Shown here: in pieces, positions 26,749 through 36,063 of the stretch | How the letters are laid out: the number at the start of each line of letters is the position of its first letter | Numbering within the stretch: position 1 is the stretch's first letter | Source: Thermasporomyces composti | Lineage (GTDB): Bacteria; Actinomycetota; Actinomycetes; Propionibacteriales; Actinopolymorphaceae | NCBI RefSeq assembly: GCF_003386795.1 | Contig: NZ_QTUC01000001.1 | Coordinates: forward strand, 1,488,001 to 1,552,000 | DNA length: 64,000 nucleotides | Direction: 5' to 3' | Position numbers and translations under genes: made by a program | The notes under the pieces: model-generated | Seen by the model: the letters and a program-made list of their open reading frames with translations, nothing else | What the model was told of the DNA's origin: nothing | The model's database searches: none

Positions 26749-28070
26749 GGACCTGGGTCGCCTGGCCGACCGCGGCGCTCGCTGGCGCCGCCCTGGGCGT
26801 CGGCGCCACGCTGACGCTCCTCGCGCCTCGCGGGCTCGGCCTCGCCTTGGTCGGCGGTGTGGTCTGCGTGACCGTCTTCGTCCTGCGGCCGTGGCTGACG
26901 CTGCCGACCGGCATCGTCGGCGGCCCCTTGGTGGCCATGGCCGTCGGCGTGCGCGACGTCCAGGCGATCGTCACCATCCACGCGGCCATCCTGGCGGCCG
27001 GAGGGCTCGCGGTCCTGCTCCGGCGAACCTTCCTGCCCGGCGCCGACCGTAGCCGGCGCACGCCCGCCGATGCCCCGATGCTCGTGCTCGCCGTCGTCGT
27101 GGTCGCATGCGCCGCGTACGGGCTGACCCGACACGCGCCGTACGACGTCATGGTCGGCACCTACCAGCTCGCTGTTCTCCCCGCCTACTACTTCTTGGCC
27201 ACCACGACGTTCACCACCTCCCGTGCACTGCGCGCCGCTGGGATCGTCTACGTGGTCGCGGCCACCACCTTCGCCCTCGCCAGCCTCGCGACCCCTGGAC
27301 AGCACGGGGGCCTGCTGTCGGCCCTGGCTGTCCCGCCGCTCATCGTCGCCTCCTGCCGAACCCGTGGCGTACGACGTCTCGCCTGCCTGGTGGCGGTCGC
27401 GGTCTTGCTCGCCGACGTCGTGCTTGCCGGATACCGCTCCATCTGGCTCGCCCTCGGCATCGCACTGCTTGTCATGGTCGTCCGGGGCGCTCCCTCCGTC
27501 CGCCGCTGCGTCGCGCTCAGCCTTGCGGCCGGTGTCCTCGTCGTCGGTGGCGGGATGGCGATGAGCACGGGGGTGCAGGAGCGCTCCCACATTGTCGAGC
27601 AGAAGCTCACCACGTCGTCGGGTTATCGCGGCGCGGAGGCTTCGACTGGGCTCGCTGTCTTCGCGGCGAACCCTGTGCTGGGCGAAGGTCTGGGTCAAAG
27701 CACCCCGGACGTCTACCTGCCCCCGTATCGCGTGACGGACGTCGGGCCGGTCTACCACGCGTTCTGGGTGACGGTCCTCGCCAACACCGGGCTCGTCGGG
27801 CTCATGGCCGTGTGCTGGCCGCTCGCCGTGGCCATTCGGATCGGCCTCACCGACCGGGCCGGACTCTCCTTGAGCTTCGCGGCCTTGGCCGCCGGCTTCG
27901 TCGTCGCCGCGAGCTTCGCGGGTCCCACCGACGGTCACTGGGAGCTCGGGCTCCTGCCCGCCCTCGTGCTGCTCACCAGGGCGCCCGCGACGCGTCCCAC
28001 CCCCCACCCGCCCCTGGAGGTTTGGTATGCGCACGCAAGAAGCGGTGCACCGGTACGAGCCAGTCACTGA
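26745..28070 (+). CDS. O-antigen-ligase-type polymerase (Wzy-like)
   Basis: 441 residues, GTG 26745 in GTGA overlap. About ten to twelve membrane helices cover most of the chain, with a large periplasm-like loop (about 275-345) containing RGAEASTGLAVFAANPVLGE and GLGQSTPDVYLPPYRV. This fits the Wzy_C/O-antigen-ligase pattern in which a conserved 'NPVLGxG' loop precedes the last helices. It would polymerise lipid-linked repeat units outside the membrane. It overlaps the next gene by 44 bases in a different frame. Confidence 0.85.
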   Translation: MRTWVAWPTAALAGAALGVGATLTLLAPRGLGLALVGGVVCVTVFVLRPWLTLPTGIVGGPLVAMAVGVRDVQAIVTIHAAILAAGGLAVLLRRTFLPGADRSRRTPADAPMLVLAVVVVACAAYGLTRHAPYDVMVGTYQLAVLPAYYFLATTTFTTSRALRAAGIVYVVAATTFALASLATPGQHGGLLSALAVPPLIVASCRTRGVRRLACLVAVAVLLADVVLAGYRSIWLALGIALLVMVVRGAPSVRRCVALSLAAGVLVVGGGMAMSTGVQERSHIVEQKLTTSSGYRGAEASTGLAVFAANPVLGEGLGQSTPDVYLPPYRVTDVGPVYHAFWVTVLANTGLVGLMAVCWPLAVAIRIGLTDRAGLSLSFAALAAGFVVAASFAGPTDGHWELGLLPALVLLTRAPATRPTPHPPLEVWYAHARSGAPVRASH

Positions 28071-29031
28071 GCTGGGCGCGACCGCCATCGTGGTCACACA
28101 CAACTCCTACGCCCACATCGGTGAGTGTCTCGCGGCGCTTCGTGCCTCGGGCGTCGCCGTCAGGGTTGTCGACAACGCGTCCACCGACGGAACCACGTCA
28201 CTCGTCGCCGCCTCGTACCCGGACACCTGGCTGGTCGCCAACACCGACAACGTGGGCTTCGCCGCCGCCGTCAACCAGGCCTTGGCGGGGGTCACGACCG
28301 ACGTGGTGCTGCTGGTCAACCCCGACTGCGTGCTGCGGGAGGGAACGGCGGAAGCCCTGGTCAAGCTCCTTCGTGACCATCCCGACATCGGCATCGCGGG
28401 CCCGCGTCTGGTGGGACCCGATGGCCGCCCTCGGGTGAGCGCTCACCCCTTCGAGTCCTGGGTCAGCGTGGTCGTCAGTCGGTTCGGCGGAAGCCTGCTG
28501 CCGGTCGCGGTGCGTCGGCTCCTCTGCGGCAAGCGCAGACGGCAGACCTACGACGCCTGCCGCCACGAGCCTGGGGCGCCGATCGACGTCGACTGGCTGT
28601 CCGGGGCGTGTCTGGCGGTTCGCACCTCCCTGCTCCACGAGCTCGGCGGCCTCGACGCGGCGTACTTCATGTACTACGAGGACGAGGAGCTGTGCCTGCA
28701 GGCCGGGAAGCGTGGCGCCAGGGTCGTCTACCTGCCGAGCGTGCAGGCCATGCACATCGGCGGCGCCAGCACCAATGACCCACGGCGCATCTGGCCGCAC
28801 CTGTACCGCAGCATGATGCGCTTCTTCGTGCGGCACCGCCGCCGAAGCTATCCGGTCGTCCGGCTCGCCGTGCTGGTCCGCGCCCTGCTCGGGATCGTGC
28901 TCGCCGGAGCACGCTCGCTGACCCGTTCCACAACCGCACGGGCCCGCGCCCGGGCTTGGGCGGAAGTCGCCCGCATCGCCTTGGCGGCCAAGCCCAGCGC
29001 CATCGAAAGGGGGAACACGTGCACGTTCTGA
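28027..29031 (+). CDS. Family 2 glycosyltransferase
   Basis: 334 residues. ATG 28027 has GGAGG at optimal spacing although it starts inside the polymerase gene (44-base overlap). GT-A landmarks: AIVVTHNSYAHIGECLAALR, VDNASTDGTTSLV, VGFAAAVNQALAGVTTDVVL, NPDCVLREG (metal-binding region), and a late EDEELCLQAGKRGARVVYLP (ED motif). It belongs to the large rhamnosyl/galactofuranosyl-type GT2 group. It is one of at least five transferases in the operon. Confidence 0.88.
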   Translation: MRTQEAVHRYEPVTELGATAIVVTHNSYAHIGECLAALRASGVAVRVVDNASTDGTTSLVAASYPDTWLVANTDNVGFAAAVNQALAGVTTDVVLLVNPDCVLREGTAEALVKLLRDHPDIGIAGPRLVGPDGRPRVSAHPFESWVSVVVSRFGGSLLPVAVRRLLCGKRRRQTYDACRHEPGAPIDVDWLSGACLAVRTSLLHELGGLDAAYFMYYEDEELCLQAGKRGARVVYLPSVQAMHIGGASTNDPRRIWPHLYRSMMRFFVRHRRRSYPVVRLAVLVRALLGIVLAGARSLTRSTTARARARAWAEVARIALAAKPSAIERGNTCTF

Positions 29032-30308
29032 TCAGCGTCATCGCCAACCGTGCCGACAACTGGGTGGACCTGTTCAAGGCTCTCCTGCGGCGCCCGGATG
29101 TGGAGCTCACCGTCCTCGCGGCCACCATGACGCCACACACGCGAAGCGTCCTCCATGCCCTCGCCGGAGAGCATCCGCACTTCCACCTCCACGTGGCGCG
29201 GCGGATGCCCGGTACCGACCTGACCGGGCACATGGCCTCCGTGATGCTCCGGCCCGGCAGCGGACACGCGTTGCGCTCCCGACGTCCGGACGTCATCCAC
29301 ATCATTGGCGAGCCCGCCTACCTGTCCACCCACCAGGTCCTGCGCATGCGACGCCGCTACTGGCCGGACACGCCGGTCACGGTGTACGCCGCGCAGAACG
29401 TGGTGACGCAGTTCCCGTTCCCCTTTCCGCTCGTCGAGCGACGTACCTACCAGACGGTCGACTGTGCCTTTCCCATCACTCCGGCCGCACTGAACGTGCT
29501 GCGGACCAAGGGCTACCAAGGCAAGGCGTGTGTCGTCCCACTCGGCGTCGACACCGAGACGTTTCGGCCGGCACCGTCGCCCCCGCCACCGCGACCGTTC
29601 ACCGTGGGATTCGTGGGGCTGTTCGAGCCGCACAAGGGGATCGACACGCTGCTGGAAGCCGCGGAACGGCTCGACTGCGATCTCCTTCTCATCGGCAAGG
29701 GGAGCCTGACGTCGCGAATCGAGCAGGCCGCGCGACGCCGCCCGGGCCGAATCGAGGTTCATCCTTGGGTCCCGCGCGAACGTCTCCCAGACCTCATCCA
29801 CCGCATGGACGTGCTCACCCTGCCGTCCGTGGAGGTCGTCCAACGCAATGTCCTGCCGTGGGTAGGCATTCCGCTCAAGGAGCAGTTCGGCCGAGTCCTC
29901 GTCGAGGCCATGGCCTGCGGCGTGCCCGTCGTCGGCAGCAACGTGGGCGAGATTCCCTACGTCATCGGCCCGGCTGGACTCATCTTCTCCGCCGGTAACG
30001 CGAGCTCGCTCGCGGCATGTCTCCGCAGGGTCCGGGACGACGCCGCGCTGGCGGATCGGCTGTCCGCCACCGCAGTCGCCCGCGCCCGACTGTTCAGCTG
30101 GTCGCGCGTCGCGGACAGCATGTGCCGAACCTGGCAGGCCCTCGTCGAGGCACGCCAACCGTCGCTTTACACGAGGGTTCCCCGACACGCGATCACGAGC
30201 GCCTCCGTCGTTGGCGTCGACGAGCCCGTGCGGGAAAGGGTCCCAGCGCTCGACCCAGCCGACGCGCACATGAACCGAACCCACGAGAAGGAAGGACAAG
30301 CACAGTGA
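29019..30308 (+). CDS. Family 4 glycosyltransferase
   Basis: 429 residues from GTG 29019 with AAAGGGGGA upstream, overlapping the previous stop by 13 bases. GT-B fold: N-terminal HVLISVIANRADNWVDLFKA, DVIHIIGEPAYLSTHQVLRM, VPLGVDTETFRPAPSPP, FTVGFVGLFEPHKGIDTLLE, and the nucleotide-sugar loop KEQFGRVLVEAMACGVPVVG (EX7E) followed by SNVGEIPYVIGPAG. The last 50 residues are low-complexity. It acts on lipid-linked intermediates in the cytoplasm. Confidence 0.9.
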   Translation: MHVLISVIANRADNWVDLFKALLRRPDVELTVLAATMTPHTRSVLHALAGEHPHFHLHVARRMPGTDLTGHMASVMLRPGSGHALRSRRPDVIHIIGEPAYLSTHQVLRMRRRYWPDTPVTVYAAQNVVTQFPFPFPLVERRTYQTVDCAFPITPAALNVLRTKGYQGKACVVPLGVDTETFRPAPSPPPPRPFTVGFVGLFEPHKGIDTLLEAAERLDCDLLLIGKGSLTSRIEQAARRRPGRIEVHPWVPRERLPDLIHRMDVLTLPSVEVVQRNVLPWVGIPLKEQFGRVLVEAMACGVPVVGSNVGEIPYVIGPAGLIFSAGNASSLAACLRRVRDDAALADRLSATAVARARLFSWSRVADSMCRTWQALVEARQPSLYTRVPRHAITSASVVGVDEPVRERVPALDPADAHMNRTHEKEGQAQ

Positions 30309-31936
30309 GCACTGCCGCCAACCTCGGTGCCGCTCTCCGCGCGGCCCGCGTGCCGGCCGCCCTCGTGCTGGTGTCGACGTGCGCGGGAGTCGCCGGCGCC
30401 TACGCCGTCACGACACAGATGGAGCCGGTCTATCAGGCGCGAGCATCGGTCGTGGTCTCCGCCTACACCCGCCCCGTGCCCGTCGGGTCCGAGGAGCCGG
30501 AGGGGCGGGCCCAGCAGCCCTCGGCAGCCCCCGCCTACGACCCGAACTCCTCGCAAGCCATGGTGCCGACGGTGGCCCGTCTCGCCGAGTCCACCGCGCT
30601 CGCGCTCGAGGTGGCCGAGCAAGCCCACCTGCCCTCCGAGGCCGTCGTGGGGCAGATCGACGCGAGTTACGAGCCAGGCGTCCAGATCGTGACGCTCACC
30701 GCGTCCGCTCCCTCCCCAAGGCAGGCCGCCCGGGTCGCCAACATCGCGACCGACGTCCTGCGCGCGAAGGTCGCCGCTGGTGGCTCGCTCGGTCGCCGGG
30801 GCACGCTCCACGCCCAACCGCTCGACGAGGCTGTTCCGCCGACCACTCCGGCACTCCCGAAGCCGATGCTCAACGACGCGCTCGGAGGGCTCCTCGGGCT
30901 GCTCGTCGGCATCGGCCTGGTCATGCTGCGCAACCACCTCGACGACCGGCTGCGGTGGGCCGACCAAATCGAGGCCGAGCTGGGTCTTCCCGTCCTGGCC
31001 GCACTACCACCCGCACCGGCTCGGCACCTGCGACGCGGAGCCCGGCGCGCGTTCCAGCGTCGCCGGATGGCCCGGGCGGTCCGGGCTGGCGTGGCCGCGC
31101 TCAGTCCGCTCACCGCGCACTCGGGACGGCGGCTGCTCGTGGTGGGCGTCGACCAGGCGACGGAGGCGGCCTACGCGGCGTCCCTGCTCGCGCTTGGCCT
31201 GGCCGAGCAGCACTACCAGGTCATCTTGCTGGAAGGTCAGCTCGACCACCCCACGCTCGCCCGGCACTTCCCCGCCAGCGCCGAGCACACCATCCAGCAG
31301 GTCTTGTCCGCCCACGACGCTGTCCCGCCTGCGGCTCCGGTGGCCCTCCGCGTCGTGCCGGCGGAGCCGACGGATCCCGAGATTCGTCGAGCGCTTCTCC
31401 GCAGCGGCCCGTTCGCCCGGCTCATCTCCGCCGCGGCCACCGGCAGCGACGTCGTGCTGTTGACCGGCCCGGGTGTGCTCACGAGCGGCGACGTCTCGGC
31501 ATTGGCACCGCACGCCGACGCCGCCGTCCTCGTCCTGCGGGCGGACTGGACTCGGGTGAGCGACGCCCATCGCGCGGTGGGTGTGCTGCACCGGCTCGGA
31601 CTGCCGGTGGCGGGCGTGGTCGTCGTCAACGCGCTGGACGCCGGTCGTCGCTGGCACCGTCGAGACGTCGCGCTCACCGGCGTCCCCGTGGAGGACACGA
31701 CCACTCGTGTGGTGGAACAGCCACACGAGGCGAGCACAGCGCGCATCGCGCGGGCGGGCATCGCTGCCGCGTCGTCGTGGTCCCCCGCGCCGGCGAGGTC
31801 CGGTGTGTCGTCGGACTCGTCCGTCACGTCCTCTGCACCGGCGAAGGAGCCAGCGGCGGCCAAGGACTCCTCCGCCGAGGACGAGGCGGTCGAGGATGCC
31901 GCGGCATCGGACAAGACGCCCGCCATGCGGCACTAG
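30305..31936 (+). CDS. Wzz-like chain-length protein fused to an apparently inactive P-loop (BY-kinase-like) domain
   Basis: 543 residues, GTG 30305 in GTGA overlap, GGAAGGA upstream. Two membrane helices (about 17-38 and 195-215) flank an external segment with VYQARASVVVSAYTRP and the Pro-containing PALPKPMLND before helix 2, the Wzz/CapA layout. The cytoplasmic part resembles bacterial tyrosine-kinase domains in order ('RRLLVVGVDQATEAAYAASL', 'LAEQHYQVILLEGQLDHPTL', 'SDVVLLTGPGVLTSGDVSAL'), but where GEGKT is expected it reads VDQATEA, so no Walker A is visible. Walker A' is 'VILLEGQ', with Glu where Asp is usual. The C-terminal tail is Ala/Ser/Glu-rich without a tyrosine cluster. It likely controls chain length without kinase activity. 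Confidence 0.85.
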   Translation: MSTAANLGAALRAARVPAALVLVSTCAGVAGAYAVTTQMEPVYQARASVVVSAYTRPVPVGSEEPEGRAQQPSAAPAYDPNSSQAMVPTVARLAESTALALEVAEQAHLPSEAVVGQIDASYEPGVQIVTLTASAPSPRQAARVANIATDVLRAKVAAGGSLGRRGTLHAQPLDEAVPPTTPALPKPMLNDALGGLLGLLVGIGLVMLRNHLDDRLRWADQIEAELGLPVLAALPPAPARHLRRGARRAFQRRRMARAVRAGVAALSPLTAHSGRRLLVVGVDQATEAAYAASLLALGLAEQHYQVILLEGQLDHPTLARHFPASAEHTIQQVLSAHDAVPPAAPVALRVVPAEPTDPEIRRALLRSGPFARLISAAATGSDVVLLTGPGVLTSGDVSALAPHADAAVLVLRADWTRVSDAHRAVGVLHRLGLPVAGVVVVNALDAGRRWHRRDVALTGVPVEDTTTRVVEQPHEASTARIARAGIAAASSWSPAPARSGVSSDSSVTSSAPAKEPAAAKDSSAEDEAVEDAAASDKTPAMRH

Positions 31937-32257
31937 GCAACGGGGGCGGCGCTAGGGCCATGGCGGACCCAGGGTGAGGCCGGCGTGGGCCGGGTAGCGA
32001 CGCGAGATCGCGAACCCGGACCGCGCCGCCGGCCCCTTCGAGTCGTCTCCCGTGCATCCCCGTCCACCACGGGGAGCGTCTCAGGGAGGCGCGTCGCGAC
32101 TGCTGTGTTCTGCGACAGCACGGCCCTCGTCGGGTGCCAGGTCCTGTCGCGGCTGCCGGGTCACCCCTCGAGTTCCGACCGCGATGGCGATCGCCGCTCG
32201 ACGCTGTCCCGAGGGGCCGACGCGACGATGGGCGACGTCACGCGAAACCGCGCCGGC
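31937..32257. other. About 320 bases between the EPS operon and the DUF3263 gene, no gene seen
   Basis: Convergent region after the last EPS gene and the minus-strand DUF3263 gene. No ORF with a plausible start and no strong terminator hairpin was found. Confidence 0.5.
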
Positions 32258-32692
32258 TCACCTGTCGCCGCCGAGGCGGCGGGCCGCTCGTGCCCGTTGG
32301 CGGCTGGCCCTCATCCGACGCAGCCGCTTCACGAGCAGGGGGTCGAACGCCAACGCTTCCTCGCGGTCGATGAGCGCGTTGAGGACCTGGTAGTAGCGGG
32401 TCGCGGACATGCCGAACTGGTCCCGGATCGCCTGTTCCTTCGCGCCGGCGTACTTCCACCACTGGCGTTCGAAGGTGAGGATCTGCCTGTCGCGCTCGGA
32501 GAGCGGCTCGCCGGCCCGCTCCGCTCCGCCATCCTGCCCAGGGGCACCGTCTCGCGTGGGGGCACCCTCGTGCATGGGGACGTCAGAGACCGAAGCGGCG
32601 CTCAGGCCAGACTCCCTCGCAGCATCCATGCGCAGGCGTTTCCCTCCAGCTCGATCGTGTCGCCCGTTCATGGTACGGCACGTGAACGACAT
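32258..32692 (-). CDS. DUF3263 family protein
   Basis: 144 residues. The C-terminal about 80 residues hold the conserved DUF3263 block: LSERDRQILTFERQWWKYAG, AKEQAIRDQFGMSATRYYQV, LNALIDREEALAFDPLLVKR and a basic RQRARAARRLG tail. It resembles a short helix-turn-helix protein, and family members are proposed DNA-binding proteins of actinobacteria; exact function is unknown. The N-terminal 65 residues are variable and probably disordered. The start at ATG 32692 follows GAGAAGGG; ATGs at residues 9 and 22 are possible alternatives. In Streptomyces I recall a similar gene near a trehalose-phosphate gene, matching this region (not searched). Confidence 0.88.
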   Translation of the reverse strand: MSFTCRTMNGRHDRAGGKRLRMDAARESGLSAASVSDVPMHEGAPTRDGAPGQDGGAERAGEPLSERDRQILTFERQWWKYAGAKEQAIRDQFGMSATRYYQVLNALIDREEALAFDPLLVKRLRRMRASRQRARAARRLGGDR

Positions 32693-32805
32693 CCCTTCTC
32701 GTCCAGCCCACGGCGGCGGGTGACGCCGGCCTCACGGCACAGCGGGGTGTCACCCGCGACGCCCCGCTGGCTGGCCGCGATGCGCCGTCGGGGCACCATG
32801 GGCCC

Positions 32806-34317
32806 GTGTCCACGACCGACGAACGTCCGGATCCGTCGCCGTCCACCGCCGACGTGGCCGCATGGGACGCCCGGACCCTCGCGGAACACCTCGCCGACGG
32901 CCGGCTGACCGCGAAGGCCGCGGTGACCACGCTGCTGCGGCGGATCGCCGAGATCGACCACTCGGGACCGAGCTTGCGCAGCGTCCTCAGCGTCGCACCG
33001 GACGCGGTGGAGACGGCGGAGGCGCTCGACGCCGAACGCGCGGCAGGGCACGTGCGCGGCCCGCTGCATGGTGTTCCCGTCCTGGTCAAAGACAACATCG
33101 ACACCGTCGGTGCCATGGGGACCACGGCTGGCTCGCTCGCGTTGGTCGACAGCCAGCCCGCCGGCGACGCCACCGTGGTACGGCGGCTTCGGGACGCGGG
33201 CGCGGTCATCCTCGGCAAGACCAACCTGTCGGAGTGGGCGAACTTCCGCTCCACCTCCTCGACGTCGGGATGGAGCGCGGTCGGCGGCCTGTGCGTCAAC
33301 CCGTACGCGCTCGACCGCTCGGCCGGCGGCTCATCCTCCGGCTCAGCCGCTGCGGTCGCGGCCGGCCTCGCGCCCTTGGCGGTGGGCACGGAGACTGACG
33401 GCTCCATCGTCTGTCCCGCGGCGCTGTGTGGAGTGGTCGGCCTCAAGCCCACCGTGGGCCTCGTTTCGACAAACGGTGTCATCCCGATCGCCAAGAGTCA
33501 GGACACACCAGGCCCGATCGCCCGAACGGTCTGGGACGCCGCCGCCCTCCTCAACGTCTTGGCCGAGCCGTCCGCGTCGCGTCCCCGCGACTACACGGCG
33601 TACTGCCGGGACGACGGACTGCGCGGTGCGCGGATCGGCGTTCCTCGGCGAATCCTGTGGGGCTACTGCGACGCCGCCGACGCGGCCGCCGAGGAGGCGG
33701 TTCGTCTGCTGGCCGCCTCTGGCGCAACGATCGTCGACCCCGCGGACTTGCCCGGCATCGAGGAGCTCAGCCGCAGCGATGCCGAGATCACGGTGCTGTC
33801 CACCGAGTTCAAGGTCTACCTCGACGCCTACCTGGCGACGCGAACGCCCGGCTCGCCGCGCACGCTCGCGGACCTGGTGGCGTTCAACGAGGCACACGCC
33901 GAGCAGGAGCTGCGGTACTTCGGCCAGGATCGCTTCGAGGCGGCACTGCGCACGCGTGGCCTGGACGACCCGGACTACCGCGCGGCGCTGGAGGCCTGTC
34001 GTCTCCTCGGTCGCGAGCGAGGCATCGACGCCGCTCTCGCGGCCCACGAGCTGGACGCGCTGGTGGCCCCGGCCTACCCTCCGGCATGGCCGATCGACCT
34101 CACCAAGGGGGATCTGATCGCCGGAGGGTGCAGCCAGCCGGCCGCGGTCGCCGGGTACCCGCTGCTCACCGTCCCCTGTGGGCTCGTCGACGGCCTGCCC
34201 GTCGGTCTGGCGTTCATGGGGACGGCGTGGAGCGAGCCGACGCTCATCCGGCTGGGACATGCCTTCGAGCGAGCGCTGGACCTGACGCTTTGGCCGACCT
34301 ACCGTTCCGCGGGCTGA
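32806..34317 (+). CDS. Amidase signature-family enzyme
   Basis: 503 residues. Catalytic Ser-cisSer-Lys signature is intact: VLVKDNIDTVGAMGTTAGSL (Lys, about residue 93), then RSAGGSSSGSAAAVAAGLAP (Ser pair, about 173-174) and TDGSIVCPAALCGVVGLKPT (nucleophile Ser, about 199). It hydrolyses amides and is related to GatA but stands alone without gatB/gatC, so a catabolic or detoxifying amidase is more likely than the tRNA amidotransferase. Start GTG 32806 has only a weak ribosome site. Confidence 0.92.
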   Translation: MSTTDERPDPSPSTADVAAWDARTLAEHLADGRLTAKAAVTTLLRRIAEIDHSGPSLRSVLSVAPDAVETAEALDAERAAGHVRGPLHGVPVLVKDNIDTVGAMGTTAGSLALVDSQPAGDATVVRRLRDAGAVILGKTNLSEWANFRSTSSTSGWSAVGGLCVNPYALDRSAGGSSSGSAAAVAAGLAPLAVGTETDGSIVCPAALCGVVGLKPTVGLVSTNGVIPIAKSQDTPGPIARTVWDAAALLNVLAEPSASRPRDYTAYCRDDGLRGARIGVPRRILWGYCDAADAAAEEAVRLLAASGATIVDPADLPGIEELSRSDAEITVLSTEFKVYLDAYLATRTPGSPRTLADLVAFNEAHAEQELRYFGQDRFEAALRTRGLDDPDYRAALEACRLLGRERGIDAALAAHELDALVAPAYPPAWPIDLTKGDLIAGGCSQPAAVAGYPLLTVPCGLVDGLPVGLAFMGTAWSEPTLIRLGHAFERALDLTLWPTYRSAG

Positions 34318-34390
34318 CCGCTGCCCCCGGCGACTCGCGGCGCACTGTGACGGCCAGCCCGGGCCCTCCTCGCCACCCTCGCGGTGTGAC

Positions 34391-34741
34391 CTACTCGCGG
34401 CACAGGCAGAACGGGTGCCCCGCCGGGTCGAGGAAGACACGGAAGGACTTGCCGGGCTGGACTTCCGCCTTCCGCGCGCCGAGCTCGAGCACGCGACGTT
34501 CCGCCTCGTCGAGGTCGGGGACGTAGATGTCGATGTGCGCCTGCTGGGGACGCTCCGCCCCAGGCCAGATCGGCGGAGCCCACTCGTCCGCCCGCTGGAA
34601 GGCCAAGGGCACGCTCCGCAAGGTCACCCACTCGTCGTCGCCTTCGGGCTCACCGCCGACGAGCTCGCGGTAGAAGTTCGCGAGCGCCCACGGGTCCGGG
34701 CAGTCGATCGCGACCTCCCCGAACCTGCCGATCGCTGGCAT
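34391..34741 (-). CDS. VOC-superfamily (glyoxalase/bleomycin-resistance-like) protein
   Basis: 116 residues from ATG 34739-34741, preceded by GGAGG at 5 bases. Two beta-alpha-beta-beta-beta modules: GRFGEVAIDCPDPWALANFY, then AHIDIYVPDLDEAERRVLEL and FRVFLDPAGHPFCLC. This is the typical 'GHPFCL' pattern of actinobacterial VOC proteins of unknown substrate. Possible metal ligands are His (AHIDIYV) and late positions, but the full set is not clear. Convergent with the amidase. Confidence 0.88.
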   Translation of the reverse strand: MPAIGRFGEVAIDCPDPWALANFYRELVGGEPEGDDEWVTLRSVPLAFQRADEWAPPIWPGAERPQQAHIDIYVPDLDEAERRVLELGARKAEVQPGKSFRVFLDPAGHPFCLCRE

Positions 34742-34993
34742 GAGGACCTCCACATCTCGGCGTCATCGCTGGTCAAGACCTGGCGGTCGGCCACGTCAGC
34801 CAACCCGTAACCGGTGACAAAAGATAGCCGGTTATATACCTGGGCGTCCAACCGGTATCCCGCCATCGCTGGTGTCGCTCCAGGGCCGGTACCGGACGGT
34901 TCGGATCACTTCACGACCGCCCGCCCGTTCGCCACCGACTGCCCGGATAGCGTCATGGGACGGGAAGGACCAGGTCGAACGGAAAGGAGCCGC

Positions 34994-36010
34994 ATGCGCT
35001 CACGGATCCGCTGGGGGATCATCGCCACGGGGAACATCGCCGGCCAGTTCGCCCGCGACCTCGCGCTCCTGCCCGACCACGAGGTCGTGGCGGTCGGGTC
35101 CCGCAGCCTCGACCGGGCGAAAGCGTTCGCCGATGAGCACGGCATCCGCCACGCATTCGGGTCCTACGCGCAGGTGCTCGAGCATCCCGACGTCGACGTG
35201 GTCTACGTCGCCACCCCGCACTCCGACCACTACGCGACGAGCCGCCAGGCCCTGGAGGCCGGCAAGGCGGTGTTGTGCGAGAAGGCGTTCACCGTCACCG
35301 CCGCCCAGGCACGTGAGCTCGTCGAGCTCGCCCGCGACCGCAAGGTCTTCCTCATGGAGGCGATGTGGATGCGGTGCAACCCGCTCCACCTGCGGCTGCG
35401 GGATCTCGTCCGCGCGGGCGTCATCGGCGAGCCACGCGCGGTGCAGGCGAGCCTCGGCTTCGTCGCGGCGTATCGCCCCGAGGACCGATTGTTCTCCCCC
35501 GCGCTCGCGGGCGGCGCCCTCCTCGACGTCGGCGTCTATCCCGTCAGCCTGGCCTACCACCTGCTGGGCGCGCCCGGCCGTGTCAAGGCGGCAGGAACAC
35601 TCGCGCCAACCGGCGTGGACGGCTCGGTCTCGATCGCACTCAGCTACGACAGCGGCGCCATCGCCAGCCTCAGTGGCTCGCTCACCAGCGCCCTGCCCAA
35701 CAACGCGACCGTCTCCGGAACCGAGGGGTGGATCGAGCTGCCACGCAGCTTCCACGACACGAACCGCCTCCTCATCCACCGTCCCGGGAGAGACGTCGAG
35801 GAACACACGGTGGAGCTCATCGGAGTCGGCTACGCCCACGAGGCCGCCGAGGTGGCGCGCTGCCTGCGCGAGGGCGTGCTGGAGAGCCCGCTCGTCTCGT
35901 GGAACGACAGCGTGACCGTCATGGAGGTGCTCGACGAGGTTCGCCGGCAGGTCGGCGTCCACTACCCCGATCACGACACCGTGTCAACGGAACCTTTCCC
36001 GAGCACGTAA
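34994..36010 (+). CDS. Gfo/Idh/MocA-family oxidoreductase
   Basis: 338 residues from ATG 34994 with AAAGGAG upstream. NAD(P)-binding Rossmann motif WGIIATGNIAGQFARDLALL (about 7-26), then VDVVYVATPHSDHYATSRQA, GKAVLCEKAFTVTAAQAREL with the EK(A/P) catalytic lysine motif (about 94), and EAMWMRCNPLHLRLRDLVRA. The C-terminal domain has GGALLDVGVYPVSLAYHLLG. It resembles dimeric dihydrodiol/glucose-fructose-type dehydrogenases acting on sugars or polyols. It lies 53 bases before otsA on the same strand. Confidence 0.93.
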   Translation: MRSRIRWGIIATGNIAGQFARDLALLPDHEVVAVGSRSLDRAKAFADEHGIRHAFGSYAQVLEHPDVDVVYVATPHSDHYATSRQALEAGKAVLCEKAFTVTAAQARELVELARDRKVFLMEAMWMRCNPLHLRLRDLVRAGVIGEPRAVQASLGFVAAYRPEDRLFSPALAGGALLDVGVYPVSLAYHLLGAPGRVKAAGTLAPTGVDGSVSIALSYDSGAIASLSGSLTSALPNNATVSGTEGWIELPRSFHDTNRLLIHRPGRDVEEHTVELIGVGYAHEAAEVARCLREGVLESPLVSWNDSVTVMEVLDEVRRQVGVHYPDHDTVSTEPFPST

Positions 36011-36063
36011 GCCCGCCCACGTAAGGTCGAAGGGATCCGTTGGCACTGACCAAGGGAGTCATC

